Counted from the stretch's first letter, positions 43,453 to 53,455 are shown. The stretch: DNA of 64,000 bases from an uncultured Halieaceae bacterium (GCA_938074045.1 CALJGI010000008.1:19401-83400), one strand, 5' to 3'. Notes: generated from the letters alone by a model not told the origin. Made by a program: numbers and translations.

Positions 43453-44373
43453 ATGTCCATTAGATATGACGGAAAAGTAGCGATAGTCACTGGTGCTGGT
43501 CAGGGGCTGGGACGGTCGCACGCATTGTCACTCGCCGCGCGTGGTGCCAAGGTCGTGATCAATGACCTGGGTAGCGCCACAGATGGCACCGGCGGATCCA
43601 GCGAAGCTGCATTGGCGGTTGTGGCAGAAATTGAAGCGGCTGGTGGTGAAGCTATTGCCAACGGCGCCAATGTTGCAAAGATGGATGAAGTCGAAGCGAT
43701 GGTACAGCAGACCATGGATACCTGGGGTCGTATCGATATCCTGGTAAACAACGCGGGCATTCTGCGTGACAAGAGCTTTGCCAAGGGTAGCCTGGATGAT
43801 TTTCGCCTGGTGGTAGATGTGCACTTGATGGGAACCGTGAATTGCACCAAGGCCTGTTGGGACATCATGCGTGAACAGGAATATGGACGTGTAGTAGTGA
43901 CCACCTCTCCCAGCGGTATGTATGGCAACTTTGGTCAGTGCAACTATGGTTCAGCAAAAATGGCCGTGTTGGGCTTGATGAATACGCTGGTACAAGAAGG
44001 TGGCAAATACAATATCAAGGTGAATGCCCTGTCACCCACTGCTGGAACCCGTATGACCGAAGGTCTGATTCCCGACGAAGCATTTAATTTGCTGACTCCA
44101 GAGACCGTGACCCCGGCGGTGCTTTATCTGGTCAGCGAGGATGCCCCCACACGTACCATTCTATGTGCAGGAGCTGGCGGATTTGCCGTCACCCGGCTGG
44201 TGGAATCAGATGGTATGTGGCTGCCACCTGAGGAGCAGACGCCGGAGGGTATTGCCGCCAACTGGGATGCCATCAGCAACACCGATAACGAAACACAGCC
44301 CCAAGCGGGGTTCGAACAAACCTTTAAATTTGTCAGCAAGGCTGCGGCCGGGCTGGGTATTGAAATGGGCTAA
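43453..44373 (+). CDS. SDR of the 17beta-HSD type 4 / hydroxyacyl-CoA dehydrogenase group
   Basis: The 306-residue SDR begins with KVAIVTGAGQGLGRSHAL and has NNAG, a Ser in TTSPSGMYG and YGSAK with the catalytic Tyr-Lys pair. The sequence type corresponds to the dehydrogenase domain of peroxisomal multifunctional enzyme 2, which oxidises (R)-3-hydroxyacyl-CoA, so it completes the MaoC step. ATG 43453 is used; AGGAGA lies at 43439-43444, and an upstream TTG at 43447 would place it too near. Confidence 0.87.
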   Translation: MSIRYDGKVAIVTGAGQGLGRSHALSLAARGAKVVINDLGSATDGTGGSSEAALAVVAEIEAAGGEAIANGANVAKMDEVEAMVQQTMDTWGRIDILVNNAGILRDKSFAKGSLDDFRLVVDVHLMGTVNCTKACWDIMREQEYGRVVVTTSPSGMYGNFGQCNYGSAKMAVLGLMNTLVQEGGKYNIKVNALSPTAGTRMTEGLIPDEAFNLLTPETVTPAVLYLVSEDAPTRTILCAGAGGFAVTRLVESDGMWLPPEEQTPEGIAANWDAISNTDNETQPQAGFEQTFKFVSKAAAGLGIEMG

Positions 44374-44411
44374 TCCGGTAGGCATCCGGTTAGTCCCGAC
44401 AGGAGAAAGAC

Positions 44412-45590
44412 ATGACAGACGCAGTAATAGTATCCACAGCTCGTACCCCCATCGCCAAGGCTTATCGCGGCAGCTTTAACAATCTTGGGGGCGCCAGCCT
44501 TGGAGCAGCTTCGGTAGCCGAAGCCGTGAAACGTGCCGGTATTGAAGGCGCAGAAGTTGATGACGTGATAATGGGTTCGGCCCTGCAGCAGGGTGCCACC
44601 GGCTCCAATGTCGCCCGCCAGATCGCTTTGCGGGCCGGTTTGCCCACCAGCGTTGCCGGTATGACTCTTGACCGCCAGTGCTCATCGGGTTTGATGGCTG
44701 TCGCCACCGCCGCCAAGCAAATTATTGATGATGGTATGTCCACAGTTGTGGCTGGAGGACTGGAAGCCATTACGCTGGTACAAAACGAGCACATGAACGT
44801 GCATCGTATGGTTGATGAGCAGTTGATGGCGATAGAGCCCAATATTTTTATGCCAATGCTGGAAACCGCTGAAGTGGTTGCCAATCGCTACGGTGTAACA
44901 CGTGAACAGATGGACGAGTACGGCTTGCAGTCACAGCAGCGTACGGCGGCTGCCTATGAAGCCGGTCGCTATGCCGATGAATTGACGCCTGTTACCTGCA
45001 ATCGAATTGTATGGAACAAGGAAACCGGTGAAGCATCCGAAGCAGAAGTTACCGTCACAGCCGATGAAGGTCTGCGGGCTACTACCGCAGAAGGACTCGC
45101 CGGTCTGCGTACTGTGAAGGAAGGGGGCACCATTACCGCCGGTAATGCATCCCAGCTTTCCGATGGTTCATCTGCACAGGTACTTATGGATGCCAAACTG
45201 GCAGAACAGAAAGGACTTGAGCCGCTGGGTATTTACCGTGGAATTGCGGTTGCCGGTTGTGATCCCGATGAGATGGGTATAGGTCCGGTGTTCGCCGTGC
45301 CCAAACTGCTGAAAGCCAATGGTCTGACCATGGACGATATTGGGCTGTGGGAACTCAATGAAGCGTTTGCTGTTCAGGTTTTGTATTGTCGTGATCAACT
45401 CGGCATAGATAACGATAAACTCAACGTTAATGGTGGTGCGATCTCGATTGGTCATCCCTACGGAATGAGCGGTTCACGCATGATTGGTCACGCATTGATC
45501 GAAGGTAAGCGTCGCGGTGTCAAATACGTTGTCATTACCATGTGTGTCGGTGGCGGTATGGGTGCTGCCGGTCTGTTCGAAGTCGCCTGA
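44412..45590 (+). CDS. Acetyl-CoA acyltransferase (3-ketoacyl-CoA thiolase)
   Basis: The 392-residue thiolase has the acylated C90 in DRQCSSGL, the GHPYGMSG loop with its His near residue 350, and [10 protein letters not shown] near the C-terminus holding the second Cys. It splits 3-ketoacyl-CoA with CoA to release acetyl- or propionyl-CoA and is the last core step of the cycle coded by this operon. AGGAGA precedes the ATG by 6 bases. The gene ends 8 bases before the quinone-oxidoreductase-like gene. Confidence 0.91.
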   Translation: MTDAVIVSTARTPIAKAYRGSFNNLGGASLGAASVAEAVKRAGIEGAEVDDVIMGSALQQGATGSNVARQIALRAGLPTSVAGMTLDRQCSSGLMAVATAAKQIIDDGMSTVVAGGLEAITLVQNEHMNVHRMVDEQLMAIEPNIFMPMLETAEVVANRYGVTREQMDEYGLQSQQRTAAAYEAGRYADELTPVTCNRIVWNKETGEASEAEVTVTADEGLRATTAEGLAGLRTVKEGGTITAGNASQLSDGSSAQVLMDAKLAEQKGLEPLGIYRGIAVAGCDPDEMGIGPVFAVPKLLKANGLTMDDIGLWELNEAFAVQVLYCRDQLGIDNDKLNVNGGAISIGHPYGMSGSRMIGHALIEGKRRGVKYVVITMCVGGGMGAAGLFEVA

Positions 45591-45598
45591 GGTTAACC

Positions 45599-46585
45599 AT
45601 GAAAGCAGTCGTTTGCAGTGAGATTGGCCTTCCGGACAAGCTGCGTTTGGAGGGTGACTGGCCTGAACCTGAGGTTGGAGCGTCAGACGTTCTTATTGAC
45701 GTGAAAGCGGCCGGTATTAACTTTCCGGACGTGCTTATGATTCAAGGTAAATACCAGTTTCAACAGGATCTGCCCTACGTGCCCGGTGGTGAGTGCGCCG
45801 GAGTCGTCAGCGCTGTCGGGGCTGACGTCACCCGTTTTTCGGTGGGTGATGAAGTTGTGACCTTTGGTGGCAGCGGCGCTTTCTGTGAAAAAATGTCGGC
45901 CCCTGAGTCAGTTGTGTATCCCAAACCTGAGGGTCTGAATTTTGCTGAGGCGGCTGGAGTCAGTATCAATTACTTTACCAGTTATTATGCTCTCAAACAG
46001 CGGGCCGAACTCAAGGAGGGTGAAACCCTTCTGGTTCTTGGAGCCGGTGGTGGCGTCGGGATTACGGCGGTTGAGATCGGCAAGTTGATGGGCGCGCATG
46101 TTATTGCAGCGGCCAGTTCAGAGGAGAAACTGCAACTGGCACGCGATGTCGGCGCTGACGAGTGCATCAACTACTCTGAGTCCAATTTAAAGGATGCCAT
46201 CAAGGGACTGACCGGTGGCCGAGGAGCGGATGTGGTATACGACCCCGTCGGTGGTGACTACAGTGAAATGGCCTTGCGTGGGACAGCCTGGAAAGGCCGC
46301 TTTCTGGTTATTGGCTTTGCTGCCGGACCTATTCCGAAGATTCCGCTCAATTTGGTGTTACTCAAAGGGTGTTCCATCGTGGGAGTATTCTGGGGCGCTT
46401 CTATTGGGTTCGAACCCGAAGTAAATGAAGCCAATATTGCGGAGTTATGGGATCACTTTGAGTCGGGACGGCTGAAACCACTGATAGCTGATCGCTTCTC
46501 TTTGGATCAGTACGAGCAAGCCTTCAATGCGCTGATTGAGCGCAAGGCTCGGGGTAAGGTCATACTGGATATCGCGTCTGCCTAG
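45599..46585 (+). CDS. NADPH:quinone oxidoreductase-like, zinc-free MDR protein
   Basis: The 328-residue medium-chain dehydrogenase/reductase has GVNFPDVLMIQG-type substrate segment (AGINFPDVLMIQG), YVPGGECAGVVSAVG and the NADPH loop LVLGAGGGVGITAVEIG. The cysteine ligands for structural zinc are absent, as in quinone oxidoreductases. It is the last gene of the beta-oxidation operon and could reduce an enoyl or quinone-like side product; the exact role is unknown. ATG 45599 is the family start; the frame upstream overlaps the thiolase end in another frame. It converges with the oxygenase gene, with 7 bases between them. Confidence 0.88.
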   Translation: MKAVVCSEIGLPDKLRLEGDWPEPEVGASDVLIDVKAAGINFPDVLMIQGKYQFQQDLPYVPGGECAGVVSAVGADVTRFSVGDEVVTFGGSGAFCEKMSAPESVVYPKPEGLNFAEAAGVSINYFTSYYALKQRAELKEGETLLVLGAGGGVGITAVEIGKLMGAHVIAAASSEEKLQLARDVGADECINYSESNLKDAIKGLTGGRGADVVYDPVGGDYSEMALRGTAWKGRFLVIGFAAGPIPKIPLNLVLLKGCSIVGVFWGASIGFEPEVNEANIAELWDHFESGRLKPLIADRFSLDQYEQAFNALIERKARGKVILDIASA

Positions 46586-46592
46586 CGGCGAT

Positions 46593-47558
46593 TTACCAGC
46601 CTTTTTGCGGATCCAGATCCTCTGAAACTGGCGCTGCATCAGCCCAGTTGCTCTGCCAGATGGCGCGGGAAATTTCCCCGGCGCTGGCTGATCTCCGTGT
46701 GAACTCTGGCAACGGCTCCACAAGAGGCTGCACCACCACGTCGTGACGTGGAACGCTGAAGTATGGAAAGCTGAAGCGCGCCGTATGTGGTTGGGAGATG
46801 ACTTTGTGCGGTGTCGATTGAAAGCGTCCACCGGACCAGATTTCCAGCATATCTCCTATATTAGCTAGCAGAGCGTTCTCCCTGACCTCTGCCAGCAGCC
46901 ATGTCTGTGAATTTCTCGGCTTAATGTACAGGCCTCCGCAGTTGTCGGGTACTAACAGGGTCAATGCATCAGTGTCTTTGTGCGGATGGATGCCGATCGC
47001 GGGTTTCTGCCGCGGGGGATAGTGCAGCAGAGTCATATTGGTGAGTGGCCATTCAAAAAAAGACAGGAACTCACTGGCATCAATGCGCAGAATTCTTGCG
47101 AATGCACTGAGTAATAGTGTCGTGATGCAATCACAGTGCTCCCAGTACTTTGAGATAAGAGGTTGCATTCGAGGAATGTTCAGAGGCCATTTGTTGGGCC
47201 CGTACAGGTTGCACTGGTGGGAAATTATCTCTGTTGTGGGTACCTCCTGGTGCAGCTTGTACCCCTCGTATTGATCCACCTCTCCCACGGCATTGTTGGT
47301 AGAGAAAAAAGATTCGGGAATATAACCACGATAGTTATCCCGGGTTATTTTGTCTCGAAGTTTTTCGTCGATCTCTTGAGCAAAGTACTCCTGCACCACG
47401 GACCTGACCGAATGCAATAGTTCGGAAGCGATGCCATGCCCGGTTATCTGGAAGAAACCGCTATGGATACATGCATATTCTATGGCCTCCTCGGTAGTAC
47501 GATGCGGCCCTTTGAAAAGGGGTGAAATATCTATCAGAGGTATATCTGACTCAGGCAT
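46593..47558 (-). CDS. 2OG-Fe(II) oxygenase, isopenicillin N synthase-like
   Basis: The 321-residue enzyme has the iron ligands H193 and D195 (HPHKDTD) and H251 (STPHKV), and R261-F-S263, which binds 2-oxoglutarate. The N-terminal IPLIDISPLF and HSGFFQITGHGI are typical of the isopenicillin N synthase-like group. These enzymes oxidise small molecules, including amino-acid-derived ones. ATG 47558 lies 8 bases after the MFS gene stop, so the gene is third in a unit with the decarboxylase and transporter; it probably oxidises the product or substrate of those. No specific substrate can be named. Confidence 0.82.
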   Translation of the reverse strand: MPESDIPLIDISPLFKGPHRTTEEAIEYACIHSGFFQITGHGIASELLHSVRSVVQEYFAQEIDEKLRDKITRDNYRGYIPESFFSTNNAVGEVDQYEGYKLHQEVPTTEIISHQCNLYGPNKWPLNIPRMQPLISKYWEHCDCITTLLLSAFARILRIDASEFLSFFEWPLTNMTLLHYPPRQKPAIGIHPHKDTDALTLLVPDNCGGLYIKPRNSQTWLLAEVRENALLANIGDMLEIWSGGRFQSTPHKVISQPHTARFSFPYFSVPRHDVVVQPLVEPLPEFTRRSASAGEISRAIWQSNWADAAPVSEDLDPQKGW

Positions 47559-47566
47559 AAGAATAA

Positions 47567-48763
47567 CTAGGCTGTGCGCTTGCGCAGGGAGCGCACGGCA
47601 ATCAAGACGCCCAGAAACATCAGCGCGCTGAAGCCGCTCGCCAGACTGCCGTGCCACTGATAGAGGAGTCCGCCGATAAGCGGGCCGGCGACAAATCCCA
47701 TAGCCGGACAGGAACTGATTAGTCCCGCAACCATGCCCTGTTCCTCCTGAGTGACTGACAGGGAAGCTCCCGCGGCAGCAGCGGGCATGACGAGCCCCAT
47801 ACCTGTTCCCAGAAACATCATGCCGAAACCCAGAGTGACGAAATTCGTATAGGTGCTGATGATAACCGCAGCGATGATAAGCAGCGCCAGACCGGATTCA
47901 ATAAATTGTTCCGGGGACAATTTAAGACGCTGTACCAAAACCATTTGTGAGTTAAATGCGAAAATCGCGGAAATCATCAAGGCTGATCCCGCGTGCTGCG
48001 CAGTTTGAACGCCCGTCAGTTCGAGGCGGTCCTGCAGACTGAACCCCAGCGTTTGTTGCAATGACGCAAAGCCTACAAAAAGTCCAATAGCGGTGAGCAA
48101 AAAACGCGTGTAACGCGGATCCAGGTAAGACAGCCGTGGGGGCTGTGTTTTTGCAGTAGTGGATTCGCGCTTACTCTCGGGGAGAAACCGCCAGCAGAAA
48201 AAGGCTGCACAACCGGTAAGCACTGCCGCGAAGTACAGCGGTGCCAATAAGCCGAAAGCGACCAGTAGGGCAGACACTCCCGGACCCAGTATGGTTCCCA
48301 GATTATTGGCGGTGCCCAGTTTGGCGAGTGCTTTTACGCGCCTTTTGACGGAGCTGTGATCAGCGGCATAGGCGCTTGCTGCGGGCGCTGTCGCGGACAT
48401 TATCAGGGCTTGGCTCAAGCGTGTACCGAGCGCGGTTGCGTAAAGGGCCCCTCCACCCAGCCAACCCAGCAGTCCGGCCTGAAAGGTCGAGGCAAAAAAG
48501 ATGGTACCAATCGTGTAACCTGTCAGCCCGGTCAGGATGACCGGTTTGCGGCCAATACGATCGCTGAGGCGACCCCAGTGTGGCGCCGCGAGGGCAAACG
48601 TCAGCGCTGAAGTGGCTATGATGGAAGTAATCTGGAGCTCAGTGAGCGCTACCTCTCGGCCCAGTGGCGGCAGAATCGCAAAAACCAGCGACTGTCCCAT
48701 GGAAACTGCCATCAGGCAGCTAAATAGGATGAGAAGCTGAGATGATGAGAGTTTAGGCGTCAC
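47567..48763 (-). CDS. MFS transporter (12-helix exporter type)
   Basis: The 398-residue protein has about twelve hydrophobic segments and the MFS motif GRLSDRIGRKPVIL between helices 2 and 3. It is like drug-efflux/Bcr-type transporters with PG-rich segments in helix 5 (LGPGVSALLVAFG). It starts with GTG inside the end of the decarboxylase gene (11-base overlap), so the two are translationally coupled. The partner genes suggest it moves an amine or amino-acid derivative across the inner membrane; direction is not decided by sequence, although the motif type favours export. Confidence 0.87.
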   Translation of the reverse strand: MTPKLSSSQLLILFSCLMAVSMGQSLVFAILPPLGREVALTELQITSIIATSALTFALAAPHWGRLSDRIGRKPVILTGLTGYTIGTIFFASTFQAGLLGWLGGGALYATALGTRLSQALIMSATAPAASAYAADHSSVKRRVKALAKLGTANNLGTILGPGVSALLVAFGLLAPLYFAAVLTGCAAFFCWRFLPESKRESTTAKTQPPRLSYLDPRYTRFLLTAIGLFVGFASLQQTLGFSLQDRLELTGVQTAQHAGSALMISAIFAFNSQMVLVQRLKLSPEQFIESGLALLIIAAVIISTYTNFVTLGFGMMFLGTGMGLVMPAAAAGASLSVTQEEQGMVAGLISSCPAMGFVAGPLIGGLLYQWHGSLASGFSALMFLGVLIAVRSLRKRTA

Positions 48764-50663
48764 CCGCGATCCGCAAGTGTGGAATTTCTTGCAGGTGAAT
48801 CATGCCGTGGATTTCGGTATGACGCTGGGCCAGCAATATTGACTTGAGATATTCCAGAATGGCGCGATCAATCTTTTGCCCCGGAACCAGTACCGGGATT
48901 CCAGGAGGATAGGGCGTTATCTGATCTGCTGACACCTGATCTATTAATGCCTCATTCAGTTCGGCGTGGCTGTTCATCAACGGCAGTAACTGGCCCTTGC
49001 TGAAAAATACGTCTCTGGGTAAATCTGTTACTTCACCAAAAGAGGGGAGAGGTGGGGGCGGATTGATACGGTGATCAGCACGCTGGTTCCTGGCTTGCAT
49101 GCCGATGCGTTTCAATGCGTTTTCAAGGCGCATCACCTTGCCCAGCGTGGTGCCGATAGTGAGCAGAATCGTTATGGTGTTGAAGGTGGTTTTTTCCACC
49201 TGAATATTGAATTCCTCAAACAACTGCAGTTGCAGCGCATCGGCACTGAGTCCACAGGCCGAAATGTCGACGGTCAGTTTGGTGGGATCCAGCTGAATGC
49301 CGTCCTCCGCCAGTTCCTCCGGGAGCATGTCGTCGAGTGTGAGTACACGAAACACCCCGGTGGCGTTAATTTCATCCCGAAGCCTGTCTGCCAGTTCGAA
49401 ATTGTGTTGCAGAAGCTTATAGCCCTCCATAGACGCCTGTTTGCGTGCGACATCCAGACTAGCGATGATACTGTACTGTGGACTGGTAGAGGCGTGCATA
49501 TTGAAGTGTTCGCGGAACCGCTGCACATCAAAATCCGGGTCATTTACATGGATCATACTCGCCTGTGAAAAGGCTGATAGCATTTTGTGGGTCGACTGGG
49601 TGGAGTAGTCAGCCCCAGCCTCTAGCGCGGTGGGCCGCAGCTTGGCATGGAAGCGCGCATGGGCGAACCAGGCTTCATCCACAATAACTTTGATCCCGTG
49701 TTTGTGGGCATGCTCGATAATAGGTTCCAGGTCATAACGCAGGCCGTCGTAGGTACAGGACGTCAACAGGATTGCGCGCGCGTCAGGGTGCTCATCGATC
49801 GCATCGAATATAGTACTTCTGGGTATAGGTCCGTAGAGGCCATAGCTGCTTTTGGTAGAAGAGGGTAGATAAATCGGCATCGCGCCGCACAGGATAATGC
49901 CGTGATGTACAGATTTGTGGCTGGCACGATCCGCCAATACTTTGTCACCAGGCGATAGCAGACTTTGCAAAATTATCTTGTTGGCCGTGGAGGTACCATT
50001 GGTGGCGAAAAATGTGTGGGCTGAGCCGAAGGCCCGGGCTGCCAGAACCTGTGATTCCTCTATGACGCTATGTGGTTCCAGCAATGAATCCAGGACCTGG
50101 ACTGACACCGACAGGTCGGCATTGAAAATGTGCTCGCCCAGGAAGTGATAGAAATCGCTGACCCATGGGCTGTCCTTCAAACTGTCGCCGCCGGAATGCC
50201 CGGGGGTGTGCCAGGCGTCTTTGGCGCTGTGTACATAGCTCTCGAGTGTGTCGGCAAATGGCGTACGCGCCTTGTGCTGTAACTGGGCAGTTATTTCCCG
50301 GGCGATCAGGGAGAAATCAAGTTCCGCCTGATCGAAGTAGGCGTCCACCGGTTCGGAGATCAGGTCATCGATCACCGCACTGTGGGCTTCCGTCGGTAGG
50401 GCGATAAACAAATTGACGGTGCTACGTTGCGCCTGAATTTGCTGAATCTCTCGACGCGTACATTCGGCGCTGTCATCACAGTGCAAAATCACCGCCTGCA
50501 GGTCGGTAAGCCGCAGTGCTGCATCAAGTTCTTCTTCGTTGGAAACGGCCAGAATGCTGGCGGTGAAGGGTGCCGGCATAGCCGCGAGCGGTGGGGTCAG
50601 TGCTGTGCACCAAGCGTGCAGCAAGGCAGAATCCTTGCTATACATAGCAATCAGGCAGTTCAT
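48753..50663 (-). CDS. PLP-dependent Orn/Lys/Arg-type amino acid decarboxylase
   Basis: The 636-residue protein has the three parts of inducible basic amino acid decarboxylases: an N-terminal response-regulator-like wing (about 1-130), the PLP domain, and a C-terminal domain. PLP would bind K360 in STHKMLSAFSQASMIH, with H250 (RASHKS) stacking and D329 (VDEAW) at the pyridine nitrogen. It is shorter than the E. coli enzymes (about 710-755). The substrate among lysine, ornithine and arginine cannot be fixed from sequence. It leads a unit of decarboxylase, MFS and oxygenase, and diverges from an exported amidohydrolase. Confidence 0.88.
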   Translation of the reverse strand: MNCLIAMYSKDSALLHAWCTALTPPLAAMPAPFTASILAVSNEEELDAALRLTDLQAVILHCDDSAECTRREIQQIQAQRSTVNLFIALPTEAHSAVIDDLISEPVDAYFDQAELDFSLIAREITAQLQHKARTPFADTLESYVHSAKDAWHTPGHSGGDSLKDSPWVSDFYHFLGEHIFNADLSVSVQVLDSLLEPHSVIEESQVLAARAFGSAHTFFATNGTSTANKIILQSLLSPGDKVLADRASHKSVHHGIILCGAMPIYLPSSTKSSYGLYGPIPRSTIFDAIDEHPDARAILLTSCTYDGLRYDLEPIIEHAHKHGIKVIVDEAWFAHARFHAKLRPTALEAGADYSTQSTHKMLSAFSQASMIHVNDPDFDVQRFREHFNMHASTSPQYSIIASLDVARKQASMEGYKLLQHNFELADRLRDEINATGVFRVLTLDDMLPEELAEDGIQLDPTKLTVDISACGLSADALQLQLFEEFNIQVEKTTFNTITILLTIGTTLGKVMRLENALKRIGMQARNQRADHRINPPPPLPSFGEVTDLPRDVFFSKGQLLPLMNSHAELNEALIDQVSADQITPYPPGIPVLVPGQKIDRAILEYLKSILLAQRHTEIHGMIHLQEIPHLRIAGDA

Positions 50664-50707
50664 AGTTTTGTCGTCTCGAGTCCGGTGCCGGCATTAGCCA
50701 ACAATGG

Positions 50708-50713
50708 ATTATA
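50708..50713 (-). promoter_or_regulatory. -10 box upstream of the decarboxylase operon
   Basis: On the minus strand TATAAT, a perfect -10 hexamer, ends 45 bases before the decarboxylase ATG, giving a leader of about 38 bases. No good -35 sequence is found at the normal distance, so an activator may be needed. Confidence 0.35.
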
Positions 50714-50760
50714 AACGAACAGTAGCGCGTTACCCTAAGTAAGTGAATAGCGGAGGCCTT

Positions 50761-52086
50761 GTGTCAATAGTCAAAATCTACTCAGCCATCGTGGCGATGG
50801 TACTTGCGGGTGCGGCCCTTGCGAATGAGGTAGCGTTCACAGGGGTCAATGTACTTACTATGCATGACGAGAGTGTGCTCGCCGATCAAACGGTCCTGGT
50901 GAGCGGCGATCGCATAACCGCGCTGGGGCCACGTGATCAGGTGGGGGTACCTGAGGGCGCGACAATCATAGAGGGACGTGGTCAATATCTGCTGCCCGGT
51001 TTGGCTGAAATGCACGGCCATACGCCGGTGCCGCAGGGTGACGTCGATCACCCCCTGGTAGCAGACATGATGTTTCTCTATATAGCCAATGGCGTGACCA
51101 CGGTGCGCGGTATGTTGGGAGCTCGGGGACAACTGGAGCTCCGGCGTCGCATCCGAGATGGAGACATGGAAGGCCCCAGCCTGTTTCTCGCCGGCCCCAG
51201 TTTTAATGGAAATTCCGTTTCTTCTCCCGCGCAGGCACGACAGAAGGTAAGACAGGTGGTAGAGCAGGGCTGGGACCTTCTGAAGGTACACCCGGGGCTG
51301 ACCCGCGGGGAGTATGATGCAATGGCGGAGGAAGCCCATCGATTGGGTATTCGCTTCGCGGGACATGTGCCTGAGGATGTTGGCCTGAATCACGCCCTGT
51401 CCATGGGACAGGATACATTTGACCATATTGACGGCTATCTGCAGCAACTTGGATATCCCGAACATGAACTCAATCAGGAAAGTCTGCGCGATCTTGCTGT
51501 CAGGACGCGTGACTCCAGAGCCTGGGTGGTACCGACAATGGTGCTCTGGGATCACTTGATCGGACTCGGAGATCCCGCCGAGTTGAGTCAGTGGCCGGAA
51601 CTGAAGTATTGGCCATCGTCTCAGGTTGAGACCTGGGAGCGCCGACAGCAAGCAAGCTACTCCAGTGACAAATTGGCCACTCGTCGGGCCTACTCAGGTG
51701 CCCGTAGCCGAGTATTGGCCATGCTGGACGACGTGGGTGCAGGTATCTTGCTTGGAACGGACTCGCCACAGGTTTTCAGCGTGCCGGGATTCTCCATTCA
51801 TCGCGAGATGGCGGCCATGGTGAATGCCGGCATGTCTCCATACGCTGTATTGCGTTCAGGGACCAGTAATGTTGGTCATTATCTGCAGGGTGTGGCCGCC
51901 GTCGGCGTCATTGCTCCGGGAATGCGCGCGGATCTGATACTCACCCCGAGTAACCCAATGCACGGGCTTGAGACGCTGCTGGAAAATCGCGGAGTCATGG
52001 TTCGAGGGCGGTGGTATGACCAGGCTGAGATCAATGCCCGGCTCAAAGGTTTGGCTGATCGAATTCGTCGTGGTGAAAAGCGCTGA
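50761..52086 (+). CDS. Exported metal-dependent amidohydrolase
   Basis: The 441-residue protein has a signal peptide (cleavage near ALAN, about residue 22) and the amidohydrolase fold. H85 and H87 (AEMHGHTP) are metal ligands; the Lys in LLKVHPGLT, HVPEDVGLNHAL and the GTDSPQVF Asp complete the binuclear site. It resembles periplasmic prolidase-like or imidazolonepropionase-related hydrolases; the substrate is unknown. GTG 50761 follows GGAGG (50752-50756) with a 4-base spacer; the upstream GTG at 50743 would put that site inside the gene. It is divergent from the decarboxylase and stands upstream of carA. Confidence 0.83.
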   Translation: MSIVKIYSAIVAMVLAGAALANEVAFTGVNVLTMHDESVLADQTVLVSGDRITALGPRDQVGVPEGATIIEGRGQYLLPGLAEMHGHTPVPQGDVDHPLVADMMFLYIANGVTTVRGMLGARGQLELRRRIRDGDMEGPSLFLAGPSFNGNSVSSPAQARQKVRQVVEQGWDLLKVHPGLTRGEYDAMAEEAHRLGIRFAGHVPEDVGLNHALSMGQDTFDHIDGYLQQLGYPEHELNQESLRDLAVRTRDSRAWVVPTMVLWDHLIGLGDPAELSQWPELKYWPSSQVETWERRQQASYSSDKLATRRAYSGARSRVLAMLDDVGAGILLGTDSPQVFSVPGFSIHREMAAMVNAGMSPYAVLRSGTSNVGHYLQGVAAVGVIAPGMRADLILTPSNPMHGLETLLENRGVMVRGRWYDQAEINARLKGLADRIRRGEKR

Positions 52087-52310
52087 ATACGCGTCATATT
52101 GTAGACTGCCCGATAGCTTTCACGTAGAATCTCGCGCCAGTTACCGGCGGGTCCTGACCGTACCGAAATGAAAGGATCGGCGGGACACCTGAAACAATCT
52201 TGAACTCGTGTTTGGAGATGAGCTTAGCCTCTATCTCAGTTTTGCTCGGCCTACGATTTGTGCTGTCGGGGAGACTAAACGCAAGTTGGACTCTCAGAAG
52301 AGTCTGCAAC

Positions 52311-52316
52311 AGGAGG
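52311..52316 (+). promoter_or_regulatory. Ribosome-binding site fixing the carA TTG start
   Basis: AGGAGG lies 5 bases before TTG 52322, while no comparable site precedes the in-frame starts further upstream. The encoded protein then begins with [16 protein letters not shown], the normal CarA N-terminus. Confidence 0.8.
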
Positions 52317-52321
52317 TACGA

Positions 52322-53455
52322 TTGGCCAACAAAGCCCTACTGGCCCTGGAGGACGGCAGCGTCTTTGAAGGGGTATCGATTGGAGCGGTGGGAGTCACCG
52401 TTGGCGAAGTCGTTTTCAATACCGCAATGACAGGTTATCAGGAGATCCTCACGGATCCTTCCTATGCCCGTCAGATTGTCACGCTTACCTATCCACACAT
52501 CGGCAACACAGGTGTTACCAGCGAGGATGAGGAATCCCCCTCGATTCAGGCAGCGGGTCTGGTTATTCGCGATCTGCCATTGGCCGCTTCCAACTTTCGT
52601 AGCGAAGGCAGTCTGGACGAGTACCTGAAGGACCAGAATATTGTTGGTATAGCCGACATCGATACCCGGCGGCTGACCCGGATTCTCCGCGAGAAGGGTG
52701 CGCAAAACGGTTGCCTGATTGCTGGTCCAGAGCCGGATCGAGAGGATGCCATAGAGCGCGCGCGCGCATTTCCGGGCCTGAAGGGGATGGACCTGGCCAG
52801 GGAAGTCAGTACCAAGACAGCCTATGCCTGGGAAGATGGTGTTTGGGAGCTCGGTGTGGGCTATTGCCGGGTGGACTCAGCTGATGCCTCTTATCACGTG
52901 GTGGCTTATGATTTTGGGGTCAAACGTAATATTTTGCGGATGCTAGTTGCGCTTGGCTGTCGCGTCACTGTCGTGCCAGCACAGACGCCCGCTGAAGATG
53001 TGCTGGCCATGCAACCGGATGGTATTTTTCTGTCAAATGGACCCGGTGATCCGGAGCCTTGCGATTACGCGATCGCAGCCATTACGGCGTTCCTGGAAAC
53101 AGATATTCCTGTATTCGGGATTTGCCTAGGTCATCAATTGCTGGCGCTGGCCAGTGGTGCGCGAACCATGAAGATGAAATTTGGTCACCATGGTGCCAAT
53201 CACCCCGTTAAAAACCTGGAAGACAAAACGGTACTGATCACCAGTCAAAATCATGGTTTTGCTGTCGACGAGACGAGCTTGCCAGATAATCTTCGGGTGA
53301 CACATATATCACTGTTTGATCAGTCGCTGCAGGGAATACACCGCACCGATCGCCCCGCATTCAGCTTCCAGGGACACCCTGAAGCCAGTCCCGGCCCCCA
53401 CGATGCTGCGCCTTTGTTCACCCATTTCATTGACCTGATGAAGGAGCGCTGCTGA
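52322..53455 (+). CDS. carA: Carbamoyl-phosphate synthase small subunit
   Basis: The 377-residue glutaminase subunit has the N-terminal CPSase domain and a class I glutamine amidotransferase domain with the nucleophile Cys in FGICLGHQ and the His/Glu pair in [10 protein letters not shown]. It releases ammonia from glutamine and passes it to CarB for carbamoyl phosphate, which feeds arginine and pyrimidine synthesis. It starts with TTG (see the ribosome-binding site entry) and ends overlapping carB by one base (TGATG). The 235 bases before it contain no gene; no regulatory leader such as an attenuator was recognised. Its product also supports arginine for cyanophycin. Confidence 0.95.
   Translation: MANKALLALEDGSVFEGVSIGAVGVTVGEVVFNTAMTGYQEILTDPSYARQIVTLTYPHIGNTGVTSEDEESPSIQAAGLVIRDLPLAASNFRSEGSLDEYLKDQNIVGIADIDTRRLTRILREKGAQNGCLIAGPEPDREDAIERARAFPGLKGMDLAREVSTKTAYAWEDGVWELGVGYCRVDSADASYHVVAYDFGVKRNILRMLVALGCRVTVVPAQTPAEDVLAMQPDGIFLSNGPGDPEPCDYAIAAITAFLETDIPVFGICLGHQLLALASGARTMKMKFGHHGANHPVKNLEDKTVLITSQNHGFAVDETSLPDNLRVTHISLFDQSLQGIHRTDRPAFSFQGHPEASPGPHDAAPLFTHFIDLMKERC

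Noticed and set aside
52208..52321. Longer CarA N-terminus
   Set aside because: A strong AGGAGG site places the start at TTG 52322, which matches the usual CarA beginning.
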